Source of the DNA: Amphimedon queenslandica
Lineage: Eukaryota > Porifera > Demospongiae > Haplosclerida > Niphatidae
DNA length: 23,731 nucleotides
NCBI RefSeq assembly: GCF_000090795.2
Contig: NW_003546267.1
Coordinates: forward strand, 24,832-48,562
Direction: 5' to 3'
Shown here: piece after piece, positions 8,371 through 18,274 of the stretch
Layout of the letters: each line of letters begins with the position of its first letter
How positions within the stretch are numbered: the first letter of the stretch is position 1
Notes under the pieces: model-generated
The model's database searches: none
Told to the model about the DNA's origin: nothing
Seen by the model: the letters and a program-made list of their open reading frames with translations, nothing else
Translations under genes and position numbers: made by a program

Positions 8371-10096
8371 TTCTAATGCACATCATGCAGCCACCTCAGT
8401 CGTAGCATTTTAGGAGGAGACTTATGTCTGCATGCCACATCATTTTTTGTCTCTACTGAGTTTTTACTTAATGCTTTGTTTTTATTGGCATGCATAGAAT
8501 CACATATCGAAGTAATGATTTTTTAATGCATATGCCAATGCAGTCGGCATGCAAGGCAGTACACGTTATTGTGTGTCTATAATGCCCTTAAGCAACTCAA
8601 GTTTATGTGCTGACTGCATGATATTTTGGTGAAACAATCAGATGCAGAATACTCAAGAAATAAATTGATTAAACCAGACTAAGTTCAAGAACTAATTATT
8701 TCTTAAGATGAAAAGTATGCACAACTAAAATTAAGACACTACATGTATAAATGCACATTTGGAGATGACAAGAATAGTAACAAAATTCCTATAAATACCG
8801 TTACAGTGAATATTTGTAAAAACTTAAAATTGAAATAGAGGAGTAATGAAGTAATACATTTCAGCCAAGAAAAATAAATACTGATATCAGTTTGTCACCT
8901 AATAGTTACATGCAGAGCTATCATACTCCAAATTTTGTGATATAGTGTACATATGCTAGGCCATGCATGGTGGATAAATATTGACATAATCATTAACAGG
9001 CAATAAATCAATCAAGTTTGATAAATGGATTATATGAATATTAATTGATCTACTGTGTTGCAATTTCATTCATCAATTGCAAGTATATATAGACATGGTA
9101 GCATGATGCATACATTTTGGAAGCTTGTATATATACTTGTCCATAATCTCCTGGTTAATGGCGCTGATTGCCTGCATGCAGCATAGCCTCAGTTATATAG
9201 CTTAAGGTACTTTTGGATGAAATTTTAATATTTTTTTACTTCCTGCCATTTTATAGAAAAGAAAAAGTTGTACAACTTGTGCTATTTTAAAATTTTTACC
9301 ATGCACTGTTTAGAAGTTATAGATCATTTAACTTTAAATATTAAAAGAAATTCCTACACAACTTTTCAGACTATATACGCCATCTTTGATCTTGTGTCAT
9401 TTCTGGATACCTCTGTATATTATAAAAGTGGCAGTAAAAATTAATTGCAAGGTGGGGTTAAGTTATGACGTCATATTAGTCAAACCATTAATAAAATGGC
9501 CACCAGTATGTATTTCCTGACTATTGTTTATTTAGCTGTTTCATCTGGTGAATGCAGGCTCTACGAAGCTCTAAAGCTTGCAATTGTGGCATAATGAAGG
9601 CAAACACTCAATCAAGGTTGTATGCAGTAAATGCTTTTGTGATACACTGATGTTTGAAAGTCAACAAAACTTTATGAGAGATTGCAGCCCATTTTGCAAA
9701 ACTTAAAAAACTTTTGTCAAATGGTGCAACATACGTCGATAGAAAATAATATTATAAACACAATGATATTACTAAAAATTAAAATACTCTCATCATGTTC
9801 AAGAATTCTTTACTCAGTTGTCATCCAATTTACAAAGTTTAGTAAAGTTTATTGCATCTCACAATTGAGAAAAAAATTGAAAAAGTTATATATTGTAGAA
9901 AAAGTATAAAACAATTTGTGTCCGAAAATCTAAATTGTGCGTTCAGCCCATTGTACCTTAATTAATTACTTAAGAAATAATGTTTAAAAAAATATGTATA
10001 AAATTTTACAAAAGTGCACATTTTCATGATCAATAATAGCTAGTTATGACTTTGGTATTAAATTGTTCACATTCTTCATGTTAATTATGACATGTT
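8371..10096. other. AT-rich region with no supportable gene
   Basis: Rich in TGCATG words and A/T runs. Open frames here (for example 9682-9909) are short, AT-driven and lack recognisable motifs. A palindromic TATGACGTCATA-like word (9466-9476) is CRE-like but isolated. Confidence 0.35.
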
Positions 10097-10654
10097 TTAA
10101 CTAAACATTATACAAAAATAGATAAGTAGCTGATTATTGTAGGTAACATCATTTTGACTTGTCCTCTTCATCCTCTTCTTTCTTGAATCGCCTGTAATCT
10201 GTTCAATAATAAAATTCACAATTTCAAATGGTATATCATGTATACTTTGAGCATTCTTGCATGTAGATAACAAAGAACCTGGTTCTCCTCCTCTTCACAG
10301 CCAGTAATAAGGCATTGGGTGTCTACAATTGTTATTTCTCCACTTCCTTCTTTATTCTATAACATGCAATGTGGTTTTAAAACCAGTGCATTTAAGAAAT
10401 AAAAGGTCTTACGTGAATGGCCGAAAAATGAAAATAGCATAGCTTCACTCAATGACTAGAGTTTTCCTCGCTTTAACCTTGCAGTCACTGTACTGGCACT
10501 TTATGAGACAACACAATACATTTCAAAAGTATGTGGAACTTACAATTATATCACTCTCCCCATGAAGACTAGTATGAATGCCAGCAGAGCCAAGCTCTGT
10601 CACAGAACCCATTTCACTATCACCTGTTGTTATGGCAGTCTCCATTAAACTCAT
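10097..10654 (-). CDS. Possible three-exon small acidic protein (hypothetical)
   Basis: Not recognised. Minus-strand ATG at 10654 opens an exon to 10544 (MSLMETAITTGDSEMG...). It is followed by a GTAAGT donor (10543), an acceptor TTATAG before 10356, an exon 10356-10279 in the same phase (GSGEITIVDTQCLITG then EEEENQ), a GT donor at 10278, and an acceptor GAACAG before 10198. The last exon reads ITGDSRKKRMKR and stops at 10097-10099. Phases match across both junctions and the exons are free of stops, which is the main support. CTTTAG directly upstream of the ATG could instead be an acceptor, making this an internal exon of a longer gene. No domain or signal peptide is seen. Confidence 0.35.
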
Positions 10655-11023
10655 TCTAAAGTTAGTCCTTAAGTTTAGTTGAAAAGTTCAGCTAAGGGTC
10701 TACCTATAGTTCCTGAATCCTGCAGCAAGTGGCTGGTTGCACCATATGTAGGGAGTACTATGTGCGTTGCATGTGGCATGGTATATGTACAATGAGCCCG
10801 AAAAAGGTAACGCAGCGCCCACTCACTATCGCATCGATTTTAGTATCTATGATCATACTATTAAAAATTATAACAATAATAAGTAATAATAGTAATTATG
10901 GGCTTTACCTTTTTGTCTTTCTTTCTTCCATCCTATTGTGTTTGTTCTTACAATAAAATAATAATAGTACTATCATAATAAGAATAATAAGAAAAAGAAT
11001 GACAATAAAAGCCCGGTGAAGCC
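10655..11023. other. Intergenic, AT simple-sequence rich
   Basis: Contains AT-rich simple sequence with TAATAAT-type words at about 10860-10890 and 10955-10990. A 75-codon frame (10729-10956) runs into this low-complexity DNA and is not supported as a gene. Confidence 0.35.
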
Positions 11024-11266
11024 TTGTTACAAGAGACAGAGGCCTATTTCTATAAAAATGCATGTACCATGACAGTCATGCAGTGGGTAGAGTGCAGTGA
11101 CTTCGTGAGATATCTAGATCACAGTCCAAGAAGAGATTATTTGAAAGCATTAGCGAAAACGAAGGGAGAAGCTAGTGCAGAAATACAGGCTGCAGGTGAA
11201 TGTTTGTCACCTATGAAAAAAAGTAACTCCGGAAATAGTTACTATCACTGGAAAATTGATGATTAA
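11024..11266 (+). CDS. Unclassified 80-codon ORF upstream of the OB-fold pseudogene
   Basis: Open frame from ATG 11024 to TAA 11264-11266, on the same strand as and about 120 bp before the OB-fold frame. The middle section (MQWVECSDFVRYLDHS, then basic RRDYLKALAKTKGEA) has protein-like composition, unlike the surrounding AT-rich DNA. GCTGCAG|GTGAATG near 11190 could be a splice donor. It may be a 5' exon of the following gene or an unrelated remnant. No domain is recognised. Confidence 0.25.
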   Translation: MLQETEAYFYKNACTMTVMQWVECSDFVRYLDHSPRRDYLKALAKTKGEASAEIQAAGECLSPMKKSNSGNSYYHWKIDD

Positions 11267-11354
11267 AGTGGTATGCTGTGGATTGCAGGTTTAGAAGGGC
11301 AAACTGAAACTAAACTTGCACAAGTCAGTGCGAAAAAAATCATGTTTTATCTAA

Positions 11355-12117
11355 CTGTGAAATACAAAGGACTTTTTTGATGACATGTATGAAGTCATTA
11401 TCAGAAAATCTACACGCATAAAACCGAGTCCTAAGAAGATATGCATACCTTCTGCGTCACCTGCAAAGGAGATAAAAGTATTAAAAGAAATTCGTAATAC
11501 AGAAGATAGATCACTTGTAAACATAAAATGCAAAGTGGTCAGTGTTTGTCCAGCAAGGGTTGTATGCACTGGTAAGGTACAAGATGTACTTCTACCAGAC
11601 AACACAGGGACTGTGATATTATCCTGCTGTGAAAAGAATATAGACCTATTACAAGAATCTATTTGCTACAATCTCCCTAACTTCTCTGTTAATAGTTATC
11701 TGGATGAAAGAACCCTCACTCTAAAAGGATTTAGTAAAATTAAAGAGATAGATGCAAATGCAATTGATGACATTAATAGCCAAAGTCAAAATCTGTTTGA
11801 CATGATCAATGAGAAGGAAGATACTGAAGTATTACATGATGCTAAAATCATTAGCACAGTGTTTCCATAATACTACTCTTGTATCAATTCTAACAAGCGA
11901 AGCTCCTCTGAGGAGTTTTCCAGATGCAACAAGTGTGGTACTTTGCAGATGTAAATATGAAGTGTCAGCCAATATTCGTTTTGAGTCTAAGAATGGAGAT
12001 CAGAAGATTATGAAGGCCTGCACACAAACTATTGTGAGTCTTAGGGATAATCGCATTACTGATAACTTAATTTTTGAAAAGAAATGTTTTGGAAGTATTG
12101 TATTCAAAGAGAGATAA
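11355..12117 (+). pseudogene. OB-fold (replication protein A-like) DNA-binding protein, frameshifted
   Basis: The first frame (ATG 11385 to TAA 11868-11870, 161 aa) has a DEVIINKST-like start (YEVIIRKSTRI), then a typical OB-fold run: IKCKVVSVCPA, the strand-turn signature DVLLPDNTGTVILSCCEKNI, and NSYLDERTLTL. The sequence continues in another frame to TAA 12115-12117, with CRCKYEVSANIRF resembling a second RPA-type domain with a Cys pair. The switch near 11870 needs a small indel or an unseen intron. Frames open to about 11355 upstream, but no earlier exon is certain. I recall this protein type as multi-copy in cnidarian and sponge genomes, often near DNA transposons; that is memory, not a search. 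Its likely role was single-strand DNA binding for an element, or a domesticated relative. Confidence 0.5.
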
Positions 12118-13529
12118 CTACATCAAAAGTGTGGAGACTAGTTGCTCACTGACCCCAAATGTGCTTGCTTAGTCATAACTGCCACCAGGAACATTATTAC
12201 ATCTCTTAACTTCATTTTCTTATTAATTTATTATAAAATATTAATTTTGTTCAATACTGATTTGTGATGAATTACAATATAATAATGAAGTTAAAAGTTA
12301 TTGAATATTATAATAACAAAAAGAAGGGTAACACAGTGTAAAAATATTCCTATAATTGTTTTCACCCAGCTGCATGCACAGCTGGGTTCTTATTAAGACT
12401 AATGGAGATTTTTTGTACCTTTCAACCCTTCTAGAGAAGTGTTTAGACAGTATCTCGTTATCTCTATGCACTTTTGATAAGTTTCTATGAGTTTGTTTTA
12501 AATTGGCCACACCCATTAAGTAAGGATGGTACTGGTAGGTAGTGGGGGCATAGATATGAGAGTGGGGGGTGGTTGTTAAATGGCAAATGCACGTGGGCTA
12601 AATCATTCCTAGGCCAAAAAGTACATGGTGGCTACGCCTTCATGTCATAACAATAATTTATGGTTATTGTTATAGTTACAAGTGTGTGTGTGTAGTTATC
12701 AGTGGTCAAGGTTTTTTTCTTTTGTTATTTGATGTGGTATAAGTAAAAGGGTACAAGCCACAATGAACTTTTCAAAGATATCTGAATAAAAATGCAGAGG
12801 CAGTCTCGCATAATTATAGAAACAAAACAGGACCATTTACTAATTGTTGAATGGCTCTTCCCCAGCTCCCCCCTGCAACACTGCTGTAACTAGTGCTGAG
12901 CTTGGTACAGGCTAGCGGGCTGTGTTGGAGTTGGTCCTAAATAAACAAGTCTATTTATCTAATCTTTTATGTGCCTATAGTACTTAATTATATTCCATCA
13001 TCTAACTTTTTTAATTAGATGCTATCTATACTGTTTCACTTGGTCAGTTGAAATCATGTACACAAACCTATGGTCTCACTGCATGTATGTTTGTTGTCCG
13101 AATTAAATGAATGATTAAGAAAAATCCCTCCAATATATGTGGGAAACAAAGCATGACCATCTTTGCAACCATGACAAACAAATAATGAAGTTAATCTTTT
13201 TCTTTTAGACTTGTGAGAGGGTTACGATATAAAAAGTATACCTGTTTCATTTTCATTACTTCATTGAATTAAACTTTTATCTAATCTAGAACCTTAATTG
13301 CAATTTATGCATGCATTGAAAAAGAGACATGCCGCACTAACATCTTGCTCAAGAAATTGTTTTTTATTTTCTCTTTTACATAATAAAAATGTAAGACGTC
13401 GAAACATAATAGTGCAATTATGTATGTATGTAAGTATCAATTCCTTCTCTGACCCACTGACTTTAATTCCTGCATAGTAATTATAAGTCATTATACTATG
13501 CGCACAGTTTTAAAGTCTTTACTTTAAGC
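12118..13529. other. No supportable gene
   Basis: AT-rich sequence with a short GT run (about 12682-12692) and GGGG-rich words near 12540-12570. Open frames at 12298-12516 and 13294-13491 (minus) have no recognisable motif. Confidence 0.35.
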
Positions 13530-14290
13530 TCAGACAGTTGCTATTATTAAAAGCAATTGCTCAAACGTTGTGGCAAATGTCTGCACTTCAGTGCTCTCAA
13601 TATTGGAGTTTCCATGCTTTACAGGAAAATTGAGAGTCCGTTGTATCGTAAATCCACCCATATTAAAGGCTGCAACACCAGTTAGTGCCATTAAAACAGA
13701 TGCATTTCCAGCACCAATATGAGCTCTTTCTAATTTTTTTTTGATGACACTTATTACATGGCTGTTACCAGTTCCAGCATCACCTGTTATCAACATGCAA
13801 AAAGGGCAGGGCATTGACTCTCTAGTCATCATTTGAAAATCATGTGCTGCACTTATATACTCAAGGACCTTGTCATAAGGGACTCTCTGGGAATCAATAA
13901 GACTTGCTACCCTTGCTTCAAAATTTGTGTCTGAAAAGCGACACCTTGAGATAGAGTCTAGAGTCAATGCATCTTTTATGTCACCAATATTTTGTTCTAT
14001 ATTGAGCTAGTAATGCAGCTACGTTATCGAAATGTAACTCATGATAGTCATATATTGGTTCGTGACTATTATTATTATTTTCTAAATTTGCATGTAAAGT
14101 ACAAGGAGCAACAGGAGGGTAAACAGCATTGCCACATTGATTTAGTACATATTATTGCTCTGTACTTCAATGTACTGCTTCAGCAAAAGAGGAGTGTTGT
14201 TTTGTATTTAATACATGTAGTTTATCTTTATTTGCTACAAATGATGCTTCACCAGAGCCATGATTTCCAGTTAAGCCAAGAGTCTCATTT
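13530..14290 (-). pseudogene. PIF1-like helicase N-terminal fragment, Walker A lysine lost
   Basis: On the minus strand a frame ending at 13530 reads YDKVLEYISAAHDFQ, then LITGDAGTGNSHVISVI and a motif Ia-like ALTGVAAFNMGG. PIF1-family helicases have G-x-AGTGKS/T and APTGVAA-x-N-x-x-G. Here the essential Lys is Asn (codon 13764-13766) and the Pro is Leu. Upstream, in another frame, HEPIYDYHELHFDN (about 14063-14022) runs into the helicase after a one-base shift near 13985; a further stretch (about 14270-14170, GEASFVANKDKLHVLNTK) may also belong. Motifs II-VI are absent, and the frame ends soon after motif Ia. Helitrons carry such helicases, but no Rep domain or Helitron ends are visible here, so the parent element is unproven. 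Confidence 0.65.
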
Positions 14291-14337
14291 CTCCATGGGA
14301 GACAAAAAAACATTAACTGATAATAGTAACTATCACC

Positions 14338-14538
14338 ATGAGACTTATGTTATTATTACTAATCTCAAGCACGCTTGCTTTTGTCTTAGATATACCTGTC
14401 CTAGACCATTCTTTAGATGATATTTTTGTTGGGCACAGCAAATTGTTAGCTAATAATTTTTGTCAGCAACGTTGTACCATACAGACAAGTGTGCTAGACT
14501 CATACTGTCAAATGGTTCTACATCAGGAGAAAGAGTGA
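14338..14538 (+). CDS. Short ORF with signal-peptide-like start (doubtful)
   Basis: 66 codons starting MRLMLLLLISSTLAFV, which resembles a cleavable signal peptide, followed by an acidic stretch with two Cys. It lies antisense to sequence that also reads open on the minus strand next to the helicase fragment, and the Leu run may simply reflect TTATTATTACT simple sequence. No homologue is recognised. Confidence 0.12.
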   Translation: MRLMLLLLISSTLAFVLDIPVLDHSLDDIFVGHSKLLANNFCQQRCTIQTSVLDSYCQMVLHQEKE

Positions 14539-14664
14539 AATCAAATAATAATGAAAGCAAAGTAAGTTTTTAAGCAGTTAGATGCACTGGTACTTGCGTA
14601 TATGATAGATAATATCTTTTCCAGAGCAGAAAGCTGTATTTTGACCCTAAAAGGTATAGTGATA

Positions 14665-15090
14665 TTATACCCAGTGAACTATGCATGTGCAATTCAAATG
14701 CACATGATAGGGAGTGTTTGACTCCTTTCCGAGAAACTGAACCCTTGTACTCATAGTACTCACTACTCTGCACTCTTCCCGTGCAGCTATGAGACCCATA
14801 GTATTATTAACTCCATTGTAGTCCATTCCAAATGACTGGGAAACTTTAATCCTGGGTGTTTTCAATTTCAGAGCAAAGGTGTTGGTGGCGTGTAATGACA
14901 ATTCCTGATGCAATAACAGTACATGAGCTGGCTGTAAAAACATTGACTGAGGTGGAGTCACTATGGGCGTAGGCAGACTATGAAAGAAGGTCAGGCAAAG
15001 AGGAAACAGTGGGCGTGCGAAGCATGCCAAAACTGTGGCCATGCCCTTTTTTCTCCACACAAAATATGGAGATTTAGCACTAGCTGACAT
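14665..15090 (-). CDS. Unclassified 141-codon ORF
   Basis: Open on the minus strand from 15090 to 14665. The middle (RIKVSQSFGMDYNGVNNTMG, then LIAAREECR) has ordinary protein composition. Near 14770 the coding-like signal may switch to an overlapping frame (14570-14773), which would imply a frameshift. The N-terminal part is hydrophobic and Leu/Pro-rich (LACFARPLFPLCLTFF) but not a clear signal peptide. It is not recognised. The plus strand over the same DNA contains GTGGGCGTGCG and similar GC words, so a non-coding repeat is an alternative. Confidence 0.2.
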   Translation of the reverse strand: MSASAKSPYFVWRKKGMATVLACFARPLFPLCLTFFHSLPTPIVTPPQSMFLQPAHVLLLHQELSLHATNTFALKLKTPRIKVSQSFGMDYNGVNNTMGLIAAREECRVVSTMSTRVQFLGKESNTPYHVHLNCTCIVHWV

Positions 15091-15103
15091 GCATACACAA
15101 TTA

Positions 15104-15310
15104 TTATTTTTTTATTGTAATCAGGTAATAAGAAGAGATCTTTTGTAATATGGTGGCTTTGAAAAAAGCCAGTTCACAAAAACTGAGGAGAAAAGATGAC
15201 TCTGATGGAGGATAATCACTGGAGTTCTTGTGAGAGTCAGCAAACATGAAGACTTCCTTGTTGGACTTGCCACACTTGCGTAGGCGGGTACTAAGCAGTT
15301 GGGTTGTCAT
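15104..15310 (-). CDS. Short ORF overlapping a dispersed conserved segment
   Basis: 68 codons beginning MTTQLLSTRLRKCGKSN, followed by FMFADSHKNSSDYPP. The first 19 codons overlap a ~57-bp segment (15261-15317) that recurs in the same orientation at 22685-22742. Translated, that copy reads ITKLLSSSLHKRGESN, so amino-acid similarity (LLS, L, K, G, SN) is retained. This suggests the N-terminus of a repeated, perhaps transposon-borne, protein. Function unknown. Confidence 0.3.
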   Translation of the reverse strand: MTTQLLSTRLRKCGKSNKEVFMFADSHKNSSDYPPSESSFLLSFCELAFFKATILQKISSYYLITIKK

Positions 15311-15317
15311 TCTGTCA
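15261..15317. repeat. Dispersed repeat, copy A
   Basis: TTGGACTTGCCACACTTGCG and the following ~37 bp match 22685-22742 (TTGGACTCGCCACGCTTGTG...) in direct orientation with roughly four of five bases identical by eye. Copy B lies in the loop of the 22260-22970 foldback element. Confidence 0.6.
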
Positions 15318-15429
15318 TTCTGTCCCCACAGTTTAATTGATTTGTAAAAAGTATATCTTTTTGTCAGAGCAGTCTGGAGCTACATTGCTCCTTCTAGCAA
15401 TAGAAAAAAATCCTTTCTTTGATCTTGTT

Positions 15430-16089
15430 ATACTCTTGTATAATAGTGAGTGGGCGTATCAAAGGCACCACCTGTGGTTACAAATGTGATGTCACACAGC
15501 TTTCATTTGTAACACTCCCTGTGGTTTTATTTGTAGCCCTGTGGGTTGACTGCAAAAATCTCTTAAAATAAAATATAAGAAACAACATTATTGTACTGGT
15601 ATTATAAGCTGAAAGTCAACTGTCAATAAAGCTTGCAATAAAGTCTGGCCTAGGTCCAGTGGCCCGCGGGAACAGACAGCGGGTACAAAGTCAGAACAAT
15701 TGTGAGTTTCCGGAGTGCAGAAAACTTTAGATCGATTCACAGACCAATAATCCGTGCAGGCAGAGTTTCACTGCTTTCCTTCCGTGTTGAAATCAATGGT
15801 TGACTAAGCCTCAATAATAAATATAGATAGCCGGGGAAGTTAAGATCGATACATGGCCGATCAGCAAGTGCAGGATCTCTGTTCTGGACCTCTTCCAGAC
15901 ATTATAGCCTGAAAATAGTAAGATTATGTCAACCTAAAGCCTAAATCAGTTGGTAAAAGTACCTTTTTGTGAGGCCTCCTCTCAGGCCTCCTGTCCTCCA
16001 TTGCTACCATTTTACCACGAGGTGTGGTACTACTGAGCATGCGCATTGGCGCGCGCCTTTGATACGCCCACTCACTACTACACAAGTAT
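15430..16089. mobile_element. TIR-bounded element, ~660 bp, non-autonomous (probable)
   Basis: Left end ATACTCTTGTATAATAGTGA running to GTGGGCGTATCAAAGGC (15430-15466). The right end (16056-16089) is its reverse complement with a few mismatches and a small indel. GTT flanks both ends (15427-15429 and 16090-16092), a possible 3-bp target duplication, though short enough to be chance. The inside is more GC- and CpG-rich than the neighbourhood and encodes no recognisable transposase. The right end overlaps the arm of the hairpin at 16077-16202, so insertion order is unclear. Confidence 0.5.
15962..16052 (-). promoter_or_regulatory. Promoter-like CpG core followed by a short first-exon-like frame
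   Basis: Read on the minus strand, GGCGCGCGCCAATGCGCATG followed by CTCAGTAG (about 16052-16025) contains an NRF1-like GCGCATGC core. About 15-20 bp downstream, ATGGTAGCAATGGAGG (from about 16010) opens a Glu/Arg-rich frame (MVAMEDRRPERRPHKK) ending at a possible donor, AAAAG|GTACTT (about 15962). This is the layout of a compact first exon, but no following exon was found. The core shares ACTGAGCATGCGCA with 355-368. Confidence 0.25.
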
Positions 16090-16202
16090 GTTGATAACAC
16101 CCCCGCTGCGGGATACATTGCATTTGTATGACCTCGCCCTCGGGCTCGGTCATACAAATGCAATGTATCCCTAGCAGGGGTGTTATAACGTTTACTTGTA
16201 GC
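16077..16202. repeat. Long near-perfect hairpin (~55-bp arms)
   Basis: GGATACATTGCATTTGTATG plus ACC (16111-16132) is matched exactly by GGTCATACAAATGCAATGTATCC (in two parts, 16148-16170). The pairing continues outward through AACACCCC / GGGGTGTT and, imperfectly, to about 16077 and 16202. The small centre also pairs (GCCC 16136-16139 with GGGC 16142-16145). No ORF depends on it. It resembles a foldback or MITE-type element rather than a terminator. Confidence 0.85.
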
Positions 16203-17262
16203 ATCCCGTGGCACCAAAAACTGTCAACTGTTAAACCAGGGGACCTTTCTCCAAGTGAGAAATCGTGTTTCGCTTTACAGGGAAAGATTTGCTTAGGAGG
16301 TAGAAAATCCCATCTAACGAAAAACAAAAAGAATGATTTTGTCCCAACTTCTTTGTTTGTGAGTTACAGTTGCTCAAAGTTTGTGACTTCACCTCTTTCA
16401 AAACATTTAGGTGGCACTAGGGAAAGCAGGAAGAACTAAAGTCTCTCAGTTCTTAAAAATCTAGGAAATTTTTTGTGCCAACTCTTCCTTTCAATAGAGC
16501 TTCAGATGCTAAAATAAATTTCAGCTTTTCTTCTTTCTCCTACCCATATGCCATGATTTAGCTGTTGACCACACCCATGAATTATTCTAAATATCATTAT
16601 TATAGCTATGCAGTCAATAATAATTTTTTTCTAATTTTTAAAGATATTATCACAGTACAAGTAACACATCAGTCTGGTGACTTCCAGCAGCGAGTCCATT
16701 GCACCTTAATGCTTCATTTAAGCAGTCCCAGACCTTGGAAAATAAATCTCTTTCTATGTAAAATAATAGGTGCAAAAATTGAAAGACAGCATGGAAGATT
16801 GACGTTAGCTCGCCATTTCAATAATTAACTTAGGCGCTACTAATTAACTTGCTTAATTATGGCATCATAATTCATAACGTGATAAAATGGCTGTGCTACA
16901 GCTCTGGCTCTCTCAGCTTCTTCCTCACTCCTGAGGCTCAGTGATGGTCACAGTCTGACAGTATAGTTCCAGTGACCCACTGCACCTGTGATGATAGACT
17001 GTCACACAGTGACACACTCAGTAATGCCCGACCACATTGCCCAAGCTTCTGCCCTCAGCCCACAAAGTGTGGTTGGGCATTGCCCCTATATGCTCAATCT
17101 GCCTATGCCTATGAATGTCATACCTGTCATAGGAGATGCTATAGTGTTGGGTATTGCAGGGTTGGAACTAGGATTTAATTTTGGCGGCAATTATGAGATG
17201 GGTATAGTATGAAGAGTAAGCCTCATAAAATGAGCTCCTTCGTGTCTTTTTGGCTTGATTGG
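16203..17262. other. No supportable gene; one hairpin
   Basis: TGCCCGACCACATTG (17024-17038) pairs imperfectly with CAAAGTGTGGTTGGGCA (17063-17079) around a ~24-nt loop. Overlapping frames at 16972-17212 read across it with no recognisable motif and are probably chance. The rest is unremarkable AT-rich DNA. Confidence 0.35.
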
Positions 17263-17970
17263 TCATCCCAGAAAGTAAGCTCTATCATCTATGCATAGCT
17301 TAAGACATTCTGTGCCAAACCTCCATTCTCCTTGCCTAATAACTGCTTTCTGTAGCTGAGGCACTTGTTGATCAACAGCTTCTTTCAGTTACTTGATGAG
17401 ATCAGGCAATTTTTTTCCATTCAACTTCACATTTTCAAACGTGATTTATACACTTGGAACTGTTTGCAGTAAATATGTTCAGAAAACCAGTCTTCTTCAA
17501 AGCTTCAGTATGACACTGTCAGGAAAATCTTCCGATTTGTGAGTAGAAAACAAATTAAAGAATTAAGGCACTTTACATGGCTGACAGCTATGTTCCAGAT
17601 TTTCCAAACGATCTTTCAATATTGATAGCACTTTAAAATAAGCCTTTGTTTCACTATAAACTAAACCAAATTAAAGTGAGTCAACCTGCTTCCCAAATAA
17701 TCAGCTACAAATTCTCTTTGACCATTTTCATTAAAATGCAAGGATGCCAATATCTGCTTTAAATTTTGATGTAAATGATTTGAGGACCTTAAACAAACTG
17801 CAGAGGTCATTTATATGGTTTTAATAGCTCCGATTCTCCATCTAAACTAAAGCATTTAATTGCAGAAAGAGTAGGTCTGAAACAAGGTAGAGTTAAAGCT
17901 AAATAGTGAAATTGGCAATAATGCTTAGTTTGATGAAATAATGTTGTCCAAAACAAAATTGCGTTACTAC

Positions 17971-18008
17971 CTTTTCATTCAAGCAATACCTTTTCATTCA
18001 AGCAATAC
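17971..18008. repeat. Exact 19-bp tandem duplication
   Basis: CTTTTCATTCAAGCAATAC occurs twice back to back (17971-17989 and 17990-18008), inside the second transposase pseudogene. As 19 is not a multiple of three, it shifts the frame between the VPPIMFHNV-like stretch and the downstream open segment. Confidence 0.9.
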
Positions 18009-18274
18009 ATTATGAAACATAATAGGTGGCACATACATGATACCAGGTTAAATGTAGGGTCAATGGAAACTACAGAAAAAGGTTTGTCAGTGCAGAAGTT
18101 TTATATATCATGAAGCAGTTGATCTGTGCAAAAAATTGATATAGGCTCAGGATCAGCCCCAACAGATCTATACTTATTTTTTCTGAGTCTCTTTGCACTT
18201 TTACTGTATTTGTTTGATTAAACGCCCTGTCGTATATTTCTGAACTGGGAAAACTTTAGGTAAAGAAGCGAAAA

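Noticed and set aside
8210-8413. 67-codon plus-strand ORF
   Set aside because: It lies across the diverged ~105-bp repeat units and its frame is not kept between units.
13530-14290. Complete Helitron
   Set aside because: Only a truncated helicase N-terminal part is visible; no Rep/HUH motif and no Helitron termini were found nearby.
16128-16439. 103-codon ORF over the hairpin, and its antisense partners
   Set aside because: The frames run through the palindrome and give nearly the same peptide on both strands (IQMQCIP), as expected of an inverted repeat.
16972-17212. Overlapping 68- and 74-codon plus-strand ORFs
   Set aside because: They overlap in two frames, cross an imperfect hairpin, and show no conserved motif.
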